Source of the DNA: an uncultured bacterium
GTDB lineage: Bacteria > Bacillota > Clostridia > Christensenellales > Borkfalkiaceae
Assembly (NCBI GenBank): GCA_934871445.1
Contig: CAKXBD010000001.1
Location: 16,069-58,684 of the forward strand
Direction of reading: 5' to 3'
Length of the DNA stretch: 42,616 bases
The notes beneath the pieces were generated by a model that ran no database searches, was not told the DNA's origin, and was given only the letters and a program-made list of their open reading frames with translations. The position numbers were made by a program, and so were the translations under genes. Positions 8,786 through 15,074 of the stretch are shown in pieces (the first letter of the stretch is position 1; each line of letters starts with the position of its first letter).

Positions 8786-9013
8786 AAATATCCGCGGTAC
8801 CACCTGCATTCGCGCGGGACGTTTCCCACGCCTTGTTTATCCGCTGTAACGCGCGGAACGCGGCGCCGACTACTTTTCCGCCTCAAAGACGGAGTTCCCC
8901 GGCGAAGCTCCAAAGAGAAAGGGAATTTCGGCAACCGCCCCCGCCTTTCAGCCTGCGGACGGAGGTCTCTTTTTCGGCGCGAGCCGGATTTCCCGCTTTT
9001 TCATCGCTTCTTT
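8752..9013 (-). promoter_or_regulatory. T-box riboswitch leader of pheST, Phe (UUC) specifier
   Basis: The hallmark T-box sequence GGTGGTACCGCGG is present on the minus strand at about 8793-8805 and is followed by a strong intrinsic terminator. Upstream lie Stem I elements, including AGAGACC and CAGGCTGAAAGG. The best specifier candidate is TTC at 8904-8906, in the context GGAGC-TTC-GCC, which fits a phenylalanine codon and the downstream gene. In this family, uncharged tRNA-Phe pairs with the specifier and with the T-box bulge and blocks termination, so the operon is switched on during Phe starvation. Specifier placement was made by eye, not by a covariance model. Confidence 0.93.
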
Positions 9014-9019
9014 GCTTGT

Positions 9020-9048
9020 ATTATATCCTTTCCCGAAAAAAAAGTCAA
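9020..9048 (-). promoter_or_regulatory. Promoter of the pheST T-box operon
   Basis: On the minus strand TTGACT (9043-9048) and TATAAT (9020-9025) are spaced by 17 bases. The -35 box contains the TGA stop codon of the upstream membrane-protein gene, so the two transcription units abut with no spare sequence. Confidence 0.9.
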
Positions 9049-9965
9049 CCGTTTTTGCGGGCCTTCCGTTTTTTCTCCTTTTCCTCCGCCCGCGAGATTT
9101 CCTTTTTCATGCGCGCATACGCGGCGGACAATTCCTCCTCGGACATGCTCTCGACGTTTTCTTTGACGTATTCGGGAATTTTTTTATAGGACATCAGCCG
9201 TTTTCCTTCAAACCAATGGGGCTTGAATTTCAGACATACGAGCACTACGCCGCAGATAATCGCCGCGCCGACGATATTCACCAGCATATCCATCATGCTG
9301 TCGGTAAGTCCGCTGCCGCGCACGACGTTCGTCACGTAAGTTCCGTCGCCGTTGTCCGCGATGATTCCGTCCTGCCAGCGCTGCATATTCGGCCCGTTCA
9401 ATCCCGCTATCTTATAGCCGATGCTGTCCACGGCGTATTCGATGAGTTCCCAAATATATTCTATCGACAGCGCGAAACAGAAGCTGAACAGAACGATAAA
9501 GAAGGGGGACAGCTTTACCTTTTTGCTTTTGAGATTGGTAAACGACAGGACGACGGAGAACCCGATAAAGGCGATAATCGCGCCGCCCGTCGTGTGCAGA
9601 ATTTTGTCGAACAGGATATAATGGTCGTAAAAGCGGTAAATCTCTCCTAAAACGAAATGAATGAAAATGAAGAGATATACGATGACCGCAATAAAATCGG
9701 GTATGCGCACTTTTAGCTTTTTTTGAAAGAATACGGGGATATTCAGGCAGACGAGCGCAAGGACGCACATCTGTATCTGATTGAGATACGTTTCCAGCAT
9801 CTCCCCCGAACCGAGAATACACTTCACGAGAGAGTATACCGCCGAAGCGGCGACCAAAATCGTCAAAACCTGAATAATCCAATAAAGCGCCGTATTGCCT
9901 TTATGCTGTTTCAAAAGTTTCTGCGTCCTGTAATCGATGAGTTCCCTTTTTTGTTCTTCCGTCAT
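9045..9965 (-). CDS. YjdF/DUF2238-like polytopic membrane protein
   Basis: The 306-residue protein has about six membrane segments (roughly 27-47, 63-79, 86-106, 117-138, 148-168 and 222-242) and a charged, lysine-rich C-terminal tail after 265. The stretch FDKILHTTGGAIIAFIGF and the later EYIWELIEYAVD resemble the DUF2238/YjdF membrane family, whose function is not known to me. The start has GGGAGGACGC ahead of it. Its stop codon is embedded in the pheST -35 box. A 38-base stem-loop lies between it and mscL. Confidence 0.72.
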   Translation of the reverse strand: MTEEQKRELIDYRTQKLLKQHKGNTALYWIIQVLTILVAASAVYSLVKCILGSGEMLETYLNQIQMCVLALVCLNIPVFFQKKLKVRIPDFIAVIVYLFIFIHFVLGEIYRFYDHYILFDKILHTTGGAIIAFIGFSVVLSFTNLKSKKVKLSPFFIVLFSFCFALSIEYIWELIEYAVDSIGYKIAGLNGPNMQRWQDGIIADNGDGTYVTNVVRGSGLTDSMMDMLVNIVGAAIICGVVLVCLKFKPHWFEGKRLMSYKKIPEYVKENVESMSEEELSAAYARMKKEISRAEEKEKKRKARKNG

Positions 9966-9981
9966 GCGTCCTCCCGAAAAT

Positions 9982-10020
9982 CGGCGGCGAAACGCGCCGT
10001 TCAGCTCATTTTCGCCGCCG
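9982..10020 (-). terminator. Stem-loop between mscL and the YjdF-like gene
   Basis: An 11-bp perfect stem (CGGCGGCGAAA/TTTCGCCGCCG) with a 17-base loop is followed on the minus strand by ATTTTCGGG. It is a plausible terminator for mscL, but the U-tract is short and the next gene's ribosome site follows at once. Confidence 0.45.
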
Positions 10021-10143
10021 TATTCTGTTTGTCGTTCCTTCCGCGACTCTCGTGTTCCTCTGTCTTTACCGGTTTTCTTTTGTCTTTACCGGTTTTCCTT
10101 ATCCGCCTCGTGCGTTCACCGTTTTCCGGCTCTTGCCGTCCTT

Positions 10144-10764
10144 TCAGCGATTTTTCAAAAGATCGCGTATTTCCTCCAAGAGCTTTGTATTCGCTTCCGC
10201 CTTAGCCTCGGCCGCAGCTTTCTCTGCGGCTGCCTTTTCCGCCGCGAGGCGTGCTTCCTCCGCTTTCGCTTCCTCCGCCGCTTTCAAATCCGCTTGATAC
10301 TTCGCCATAGCTTCCGCCTTTGTCAGACCCTCTCTGCGATATTTCTTCACCGCTGCGCGCTCTGCCAGAAGCTCCCCTTTTGCCTTGTCTTTCGCGTCGT
10401 TGAGCCTGTTAATCGTCTTTACGATACAGAACAGCACGAACGCGATCAGCAGGAAATTGATGATTGCATTGATAAACGCACCCCAGTCGATATAAATGGA
10501 CTGCGTCAAATCCAAGAGTCCCGTCGTTTGGTCATAGACGGGTTTGAGCACCGTATAAATTTCGCTCAGAGAATCCCCGCCGATAATCGCCGCCAAAAGC
10601 CAATCGATGAGCGGTTTTAAGATGTTGTTGCTTAAAGCATTGATGATTGCGGTAAACGCGCCGCCGACGATAACGCCGACCGCCATATCGAGGACGTTCC
10701 CGCGCGTAATGAATTTTTTAAATTCACCGAAGAATTTTTTGATACCGTTTTCCTTTGTTGCCAT
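10144..10764 (-). CDS. mscL: Large-conductance mechanosensitive channel with long C-terminal tail
   Basis: MscL opens under membrane tension and protects cells from osmotic downshock. The amphipathic N-terminus (FFGEFKKFITRGNVLDMAVG) and TM1 (about 22-48) match the family, and TM2 lies at about 92-117. At 206 residues it exceeds the usual 130-150. The extra length is an Ala/Glu/Lys-rich helix (about 130-190, repeats such as AAEKAAAEKAAAEAKAE) ending in KLLEEIRDLLKNR, the family's terminal cytoplasmic helix. The extra helix is therefore an internal lengthening of the C-terminal bundle. The start has AAAGGAGAAAA; a second copy of ACAAAGGAGAA lies 25 bases further upstream. Confidence 0.94.
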   Translation of the reverse strand: MATKENGIKKFFGEFKKFITRGNVLDMAVGVIVGGAFTAIINALSNNILKPLIDWLLAAIIGGDSLSEIYTVLKPVYDQTTGLLDLTQSIYIDWGAFINAIINFLLIAFVLFCIVKTINRLNDAKDKAKGELLAERAAVKKYRREGLTKAEAMAKYQADLKAAEEAKAEEARLAAEKAAAEKAAAEAKAEANTKLLEEIRDLLKNR

Positions 10765-10784
10765 GAATATATTTTCTCCTTTGT

Positions 10785-10812
10785 ATTTTATCTGTTTTAT
10801 TCTCCTTTGTAA
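10785..10812 (-). promoter_or_regulatory. Possible mscL promoter
   Basis: On the minus strand TTACAA (10807-10812) and TAAAAT (10785-10790) are spaced by 16 bases, about 20 bases before the mscL start. The match is moderate. Confidence 0.4.
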
Positions 10813-10900
10813 CGCCGATCGCGCGTTTCATGATTCCGTAAACGACAGTTTTCCGTCACCCTTCGACGAAATGCCTCATTTTTTTCGCAAGCTCATTCCG

Positions 10901-11401
10901 TTACAATACCGACACCGTAGTTCTCAAAATCACCGAAAAAATCCAGCTGCTCCAGAAAAAACTGAGGACCATGGAAACGATGGAAATGATAATTCCCGCA
11001 ATCGCAAGTCCCCGTCCCTCTCCGTTCAGCTCCTTAGAGTTTCTGTACCCGATTATGCTCAGAATGAGCCCCACGATCGAGACGAAGAAAGAACAAATAA
11101 ATCCCGCCAAAGCCATGGTATTGCTCTTTTGGTTTGCTCGGGGACGATACCCCGCATTTTCGGGAGCGTAATAATAATTTCCGTTCGGATAACCTGCGCT
11201 GCCTCCGTTCTGTCCCGCCGTGCCGCCCGGACGGTAGGCGTCCTTGTTGAGACTGCCGTCGGGATTGATTGCGTTTGCATTGTTTTCGGGCGGCATCGCG
11301 TCGTGGTTAGACACTCTTTCCCCGTATTCCGTCAACGCCCCGCAATTTGCGCATACCATATCGCTATCGCCCACCTTTGAGCCGCAATGTCTGCAATACA
11401 T
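10901..11401 (-). CDS. Zinc-ribbon DUF4190-type membrane protein
   Basis: The 166-residue protein opens with a zinc ribbon, MYCRHCGSKVGDSDMVCANCG (two CxxC pairs). A Gly/Asn/Tyr-rich disordered linker (about 30-90) follows, then two membrane helices (about 97-118 and 127-153) with the short loop GYRNSKELNGEGRGLAIAG. That loop with flanking helices is the DUF4190 pattern. No enzymatic role is apparent. I chose the ATG at 11401 because GGAGGAAAGAGAAA precedes it and it begins at the zinc ribbon. A consensus promoter lies directly upstream. Confidence 0.85.
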   Translation of the reverse strand: MYCRHCGSKVGDSDMVCANCGALTEYGERVSNHDAMPPENNANAINPDGSLNKDAYRPGGTAGQNGGSAGYPNGNYYYAPENAGYRPRANQKSNTMALAGFICSFFVSIVGLILSIIGYRNSKELNGEGRGLAIAGIIISIVSMVLSFFWSSWIFSVILRTTVSVL

Positions 11402-11435
11402 TTTCTCTTTCCTCCAAAATTTTCTCTCTGAATTT

Positions 11436-11464
11436 ATTTTACATAATTTTACGGGAATTGTCAA
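11436..11464 (-). promoter_or_regulatory. Promoter of the zinc-ribbon gene
   Basis: On the minus strand TTGACA (11459-11464) and TAAAAT (11436-11441) have a 17-base spacer, about 28 bases upstream of the ribosome site. Confidence 0.85.
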
Positions 11465-11482
11465 TAGGGTATTCCTAATTTT

Positions 11483-13291
11483 TTATTCGTTTTTTTCTCT
11501 TTTGGCCTTTCGGACAAGAAAAATTCTTTTTTCTTGCGGTAAGCCTAAGGGAATACTGCCATTCATCAATAATTCTCCCGTACAAAGGAACATTTCTTTT
11601 ACAGAATAGCAATTCGGATCTATTTCATTCACCGAATACACGGTCGCTTCGTCTAAGCCCTTAAAGGTCACTCTTTCTGCATTTTCAAAGAGCGCTACGG
11701 CCGTCTGCCGATTCAAATCGACAAAAATTCTCCCGCCTTTCACGAGGTATTCCCTTCCGCCGCGCAGGAGAGGAGCCGTTCTTTTATAAAAAGAAATTTC
11801 TTTTTTCTTTAAGGCGGAATTTCCGTCCGAAAGCTCCTCTGCGGCCCATTCCCCCGACAACAGAGCAGCCGGCAATTCCTCGAATCCGGGCAAAAAACAG
11901 CGCACCGCGAGATTTTTTCTTTTCTTTCTTCCTTCAAACAATATGGAGGGAAAGCGTTCCGCGATTTTTTCCATGACGCCGTACAATCCCTCCCAATATC
12001 CCGCGGGAAGCTCCCGTTCGGAGCCTTTGTCCGCCCAACCGACATAGGAAACCTTTATCCCCGAAAGCGCCGCGGACAATATCCTGACGAGATATTTCTG
12101 CGCGCGCAAATCGGCCAAGTTCAGCCGTCGCGTATCCTCCCGAACGGACGATTTCAAAGTCAGTTCGGGATGTTTCGCATAGGCTTCCCCCGAAGCAGCC
12201 AGCGTTTCGGGAGCAAATTCCACGCCGAATTTCATTCCCGCTTTCCGCGCGGTTTCCGAGAGTGCGGATATTTTTTTCGCCGTATTCGGGTAAAGGAGTT
12301 CCTCAAAATCAATCCCTTCGAGCACAAATAATTCCGCTCCTGCCGCCGACCATTGGCCGACCGACGGGAAAATATCGTCCGATATTTCTTTTTCCTCGCA
12401 CAGCCGAACGGTCGCGGGGCGAAGTTTTCCCTTCTTTTTTCCACGCGCGAGATGTTTCTCCGAAAAAGAACGCAGGGCCTCCTTTGCCTCTTCCGCGGTT
12501 TCCGCATACGTCATGAGCGCTTCCGCCGAGAAAACGCTCTCGCCGGGAGCGAGCCGCCTGTCCGAAGGCGCGAAAACGGAAATTTGCGTAGAATCTCCCG
12601 TTCGGACGTTTTCCTCGAAAGCCCCCGCCGTGACCAAATCGAACGCATAGACATGTCCGGCCTTTTCCAAAAGGACGCAGGAGGAAAAAGAGCGGGAGGA
12701 ATATTCCGTTCCGCCGTTAGAGAGAATACAGCCGCCGCTTTCAGCGGCGGAATACCTGTATGTTTTCCCCTCTTTTTCCTCAAAAGTGACAAAAGAAAAG
12801 TCCCTTCCGTATATTTCCAAACAAAGGGAAGGGAATTTTTTTATTCCGACCTCCCTTTTTCCTCCGTTCAAGAGTCGGCAAGAGGCGCAAACGACGTCCG
12901 AATCGTCAAATACCGTATAATAGACGAACAATTTCAATTTGGCCGTCTCGTCCGCAAATTCAAAGCAGAGCGTCTGAGAGGCGTTTTTCTCATCCGAATC
13001 GGAATAGGAGGAAGGCAGAGGCGAAAGCGGCCTGTCCGCAGGTCTTGCGCGCAGGAAAGAAAAGTGCGGCGAAAAAGAACCGTCTGCAAACGAGCAGACG
13101 ACTTCGGGCGCGAACTCAAAGGAAGATCGCTTGTCTTCGTTCCGTTTTTTTTCGTTTCCCCTCAAAAAATCGTAATCGGGAACGGGTACGGTAAGTCTTT
13201 TGCCGTAATAGAGCATGGCTGCGTCCATTCCGAAAATGAGCGTCGTTTTGGGAGTATCTATCTTATATACGTTTCCTTTCTTTCTGAGCAT
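11483..13291 (-). CDS. GH36 alpha-galactosidase-like protein lacking catalytic motifs
   Basis: The 602-residue protein follows the layout of GH36 alpha-galactosidases (clan GH-D) but is shorter than the usual ~730. Recognisable landmarks are MLYYGKRLTVP (26-36), the N-terminal beta-sandwich, SSRSFSSCVLLE (198-209), GHVYAFDLVTAGAFEENVR (212-230), RPATVRLCEE (291-300), GAELFVLEG (318-326), GMKFGVEFAPE (352-362), KVSYVGWADKG (413-423), GLYGVMEKIAERFPSILFEG (435-454) and the C-terminal GLDEATVYSVNEID. In active members the last barrel segments read LDDGWF, KWDMNR with the Asp nucleophile, ECSGGGGRFD and WTSDxxDA. Here they read LEGIDF, GWADKG (Ala420 at the nucleophile), EGRKKRKN, and no acid/base motif is seen. 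The frame is intact, has GGAGGAAAGT before the ATG, and has no signal peptide. It is probably a pseudoenzyme with a binding or regulatory role. Confidence 0.75.
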   Translation of the reverse strand: MLRKKGNVYKIDTPKTTLIFGMDAAMLYYGKRLTVPVPDYDFLRGNEKKRNEDKRSSFEFAPEVVCSFADGSFSPHFSFLRARPADRPLSPLPSSYSDSDEKNASQTLCFEFADETAKLKLFVYYTVFDDSDVVCASCRLLNGGKREVGIKKFPSLCLEIYGRDFSFVTFEEKEGKTYRYSAAESGGCILSNGGTEYSSRSFSSCVLLEKAGHVYAFDLVTAGAFEENVRTGDSTQISVFAPSDRRLAPGESVFSAEALMTYAETAEEAKEALRSFSEKHLARGKKKGKLRPATVRLCEEKEISDDIFPSVGQWSAAGAELFVLEGIDFEELLYPNTAKKISALSETARKAGMKFGVEFAPETLAASGEAYAKHPELTLKSSVREDTRRLNLADLRAQKYLVRILSAALSGIKVSYVGWADKGSERELPAGYWEGLYGVMEKIAERFPSILFEGRKKRKNLAVRCFLPGFEELPAALLSGEWAAEELSDGNSALKKKEISFYKRTAPLLRGGREYLVKGGRIFVDLNRQTAVALFENAERVTFKGLDEATVYSVNEIDPNCYSVKEMFLCTGELLMNGSIPLGLPQEKRIFLVRKAKREKNE

Positions 13292-13447
13292 ACTTTCCTC
13301 CGAAACAGGTTTTTCATATTCCTACCTTTCCCCCATAAAAGACCCGCTTATTTGCGTCCCGTTTACCTATTGCTTATATCAAAAATGCGGAAACACGAAG
13401 TATTTATCGGGATTTCCGCACCCTTTCCGACATAGCTTGTCTATGTT

Positions 13448-13476
13448 ATAATAGCATATTCGGAAAAAAATGTATA
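13448..13476 (-). promoter_or_regulatory. Possible promoter of the GH36-like gene
   Basis: On the minus strand TATACA (13471-13476) and TATTAT (13448-13453) have a 17-base spacer. The leader would be about 150 bases long. The same AT-rich core reads TGTTATAAT on the plus strand, so direction is not certain. Confidence 0.45.
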
Positions 13477-13485
13477 CCATTTTTT

Positions 13486-13520
13486 AAGCGGAGAAACAAT
13501 AGTTTCTCCGCTTTTTCTCA
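13486..13520 (+). terminator. Strong plus-facing terminator-like hairpin
   Basis: A perfect 12-bp stem (AAGCGGAGAAAC/GTTTCTCCGCTT) with an AATA loop is followed on the plus strand by TTTCTCATTTTTTT. On the minus strand the bases after the stem are AAAAAA, so it should terminate plus-strand RNA only. No plus-strand gene lies upstream; the nearest minus gene stops at 13518. Confidence 0.7.
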
Positions 13521-13742
13521 TTTTTTTATTTTTTCTTCGCGTCTCGAATCGAGCAGGTCTTGAAGGAAAAAGATGTCCTCTGCCACGGAGGCGAGGGAAT
13601 CGGTGAGATAGGTTCGTTCCTCTTTCCTTTTCGCGGAAAAAATTGCCGTACAATATTCCCGCATGAGCGATTTTTCGAGAAAGAGCATATCGCTTATGCT
13701 GTCACATTCGTTGAGCGTAATTTCGCGTTTGCTGTTTTTCAT
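13518..13742 (-). CDS. Small helical protein, possibly CotF/ferritin-like
   Basis: The 74-residue protein is predicted all-helical. The stretch LNECDSISDMLFLEKSLMREYCTAIFSAKRKE resembles the helix pair of CotF-type spore coat proteins, which belong to the ferritin-like fold, but the similarity is by eye and weak. Its ATG overlaps the stop of the 67-residue gene upstream (ATGA), so the two are translated as a coupled pair. Confidence 0.65.
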   Translation of the reverse strand: MKNSKREITLNECDSISDMLFLEKSLMREYCTAIFSAKRKEERTYLTDSLASVAEDIFFLQDLLDSRREEKIKK

Positions 13743-13942
13743 CTTTTTCCTCCCGCCAATTTATCGAGCACGGTCTTTCTCTGTTCGTGTCTGGAAGCGA
13801 GCGCTTCCATATCCTCAGCCAAAATGGGGTCCGTGAGGAGTCGGGAATATATTCTCGCCTTTTTTGCGGCGAGTTCTTCCGCCCCTGCCAGCACGGCGAG
13901 GAGCAAGCCCGTTTCCGCGCCGTTATTTTCTTGGATTTCCAT
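13739..13942 (-). CDS. Small helical protein, partner of the following gene
   Basis: The 67-residue protein is rich in Ala, Leu and Glu and is probably a helical hairpin (GLLLAVLAGAEELAAKKARIYSRLL, then a second helix from about 40). I do not recognise a family. Its ribosome site AGGGAGG (13949-13955) lies inside the 3' arm of a perfect 12-bp stem, six bases before the ATG. It overlaps the next small gene by 4 bases. Context suggests a two-subunit small protein, perhaps spore-related; that is inference. Confidence 0.65.
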   Translation of the reverse strand: MEIQENNGAETGLLLAVLAGAEELAAKKARIYSRLLTDPILAEDMEALASRHEQRKTVLDKLAGGKR

Positions 13943-13945
13943 AAA

Positions 13946-13992
13946 AAACCTCCCTGTCTTTTAATCGCAGTATGCGGAAAACAGGGAGGTTT
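13946..13992 (-). terminator. Terminator-like stem that contains the next gene's ribosome site
   Basis: On the minus strand AAACCTCCCTGT (13981-13992) pairs perfectly with ACAGGGAGGTTT (13946-13957) and is followed by TTT and then ATG at 13942. The loop contains a nested CGCA/TGCG hairpin. The stem and U-tract form an intrinsic terminator for nth, while the 3' arm AGGGAGG is the only Shine-Dalgarno of the 67-residue gene. Confidence 0.75.
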
Positions 13993-14010
13993 TATTCGCA
14001 AAAATAAGGC

Positions 14011-14649
14011 TCACGCCTTTTTCGGGGAATTGAAATAATCGCAATAACGCGCCAGAGTACAATGCTCGCAGTCGGGTTTTTGAGAGTGACAAACTCTTCT
14101 GCCGTGATAGATGAGCCAATGATGCGCCTTCGACCAATCGGCTTTCGGAACGGCCTTATGCAGTCCGTCCTCCACCTCTGCGGGAGTCTTTCCCCTAGCG
14201 AGCCCCAAGCGATTGCTGACGCGGAACACATGGGTATCCACGGCGATGGCGTCTCCTCCGAACGCGACGGAATATACCACGTTCGCGGTCTTACGTCCCA
14301 CCCCTGCGAGGCTCATGAGGTCTTTGATATTGTCGGGAACGTTTCCGCCGAACCGTTCGAGAATATCTCTGCTTGCGGAAAGAATATGCTCCGCCTTGGT
14401 CTTATAAAGTCCGCAGGAAAAGATATAGCGCTCTAATTGTTCTTGGGAAAGCTCTGTCATCGCGGCGGGGTTATTATATTTTTCGAACAATTTTTCCGTG
14501 ACTTTATTCACCCGCTCGTCCGTACATTGGGCGGAGAGAATTACGGCCACGAGCAATTCATAAGCCGAGCCGTAGTGAAGCGCGGGACGCGCGTCGGGAT
14601 AGAGTTTTGAAAGTTCGGCAAGCGCCGCTTTTTTATCGTGTCCTCTCAT
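14011..14649 (-). CDS. nth: Endonuclease III
   Basis: This 212-residue bifunctional DNA glycosylase/AP lyase removes oxidised pyrimidines. The helix-hairpin-helix reads LAGVGRKTANVV with the catalytic lysine, and AVDTHVFRVSNRLGL carries the catalytic aspartate. The 4Fe-4S cluster ligands are CHSQKPDCEHCTLARYC (C-x6-C-x2-C-x5-C). The upstream frame allows a start at 14670 (MCYNIIAM), but that part contains the -10 box of a good promoter. The ATG at 14647-14649 (MRGHDKKAAL) lies about 10 bases below the -10 and has no Shine-Dalgarno, so the mRNA is probably leaderless. Confidence 0.96.
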   Translation of the reverse strand: MRGHDKKAALAELSKLYPDARPALHYGSAYELLVAVILSAQCTDERVNKVTEKLFEKYNNPAAMTELSQEQLERYIFSCGLYKTKAEHILSASRDILERFGGNVPDNIKDLMSLAGVGRKTANVVYSVAFGGDAIAVDTHVFRVSNRLGLARGKTPAEVEDGLHKAVPKADWSKAHHWLIYHGRRVCHSQKPDCEHCTLARYCDYFNSPKKA

Positions 14650-14658
14650 AGCGATAAT

Positions 14659-14687
14659 ATTATAACACATCGCCGCGAGTTTCGCAA
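14659..14687 (-). promoter_or_regulatory. Extended -10 promoter of nth, near-leaderless
   Basis: On the minus strand TTGCGA (14682-14687), a 17-base spacer ending in TGT, and TATAAT (14659-14664) form an extended -10 promoter. The expected start of RNA is 2-4 bases before, or at, the ATG at 14649. Confidence 0.8.
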
Positions 14688-14737
14688 GTTTTTTTCCGAA
14701 TTTTATGCGCGGAAGTCTTGAACACCGTTTTACAACG

Positions 14738-15007
14738 CTATCGATAAGTCGGCTGCCACGGGGAAACGCTTGCCCGACCGTTTCTGAATTCCATTTTGTA
14801 AAAGCCCCGAAAAGCGGAATATTTTCCGAGTCGCAGTACAGCCTGTGCGCGAACGATGACCGTAGAATCGAATTTCACGCACAAGCCGCAGCCGATATGG
14901 GCTTCCTTCGGGGCAGAGACTGTCTGTGCCGCCACGCCGTATTTATATAAACGCCCCGCGTAATCCATACATTGGGCGCGGGAGCGGAAAACCGCAAGAA
15001 TCGTCAT
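14738..15007 (-). CDS. DUF3343 protein (putative Se/S carrier-like)
   Basis: The 89-residue protein matches the small DUF3343 family in length and pattern: an N-terminal strand (MTILAVFRSRAQCMDYAGRL), PKEAHIGCGLCVKF with a CxxC-like pair at the usual Cys-Gly site, then a basic tail. Members are often found next to the class V aminotransferase/cysteine desulfurase type seen here and have been proposed to carry sulfur or selenium. The two genes here are divergent. The ATG is 13 bases from AGGAGG, which is long; an ATG at the ideal distance opens only a three-codon frame (ATG ACA TTA TGA) whose stop overlaps the DUF3343 start. Confidence 0.8.
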   Translation of the reverse strand: MTILAVFRSRAQCMDYAGRLYKYGVAAQTVSAPKEAHIGCGLCVKFDSTVIVRAQAVLRLGKYSAFRGFYKMEFRNGRASVSPWQPTYR

Positions 15008-15041
15008 AATGTCATACCTACCTCCTCGGCGGAATAGTATA

Positions 15042-15059
15042 TTTTATGAATCCATAAAA
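15042..15059. promoter_or_regulatory. Inverted repeat between DUF3343 and cysteine desulfurase
   Basis: TTTTATG and CATAAAA form perfect 7-bp arms around AATC. The repeat is centred in the 67-base divergent intergenic region and could bind a regulator shared by both genes. The AT-rich stretch TATATT/TATACT just beside it could supply -10 boxes in both directions. Confidence 0.4.
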
Positions 15060-15074
15060 AAAGAGGTGACTTTC

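Noticed and set aside
8695..8934. Extension of pheS by 80 codons
   Set aside because: It would translate the T-box and its terminator; the ATG at 8694 has a strong ribosome site and fits the family N-terminus.
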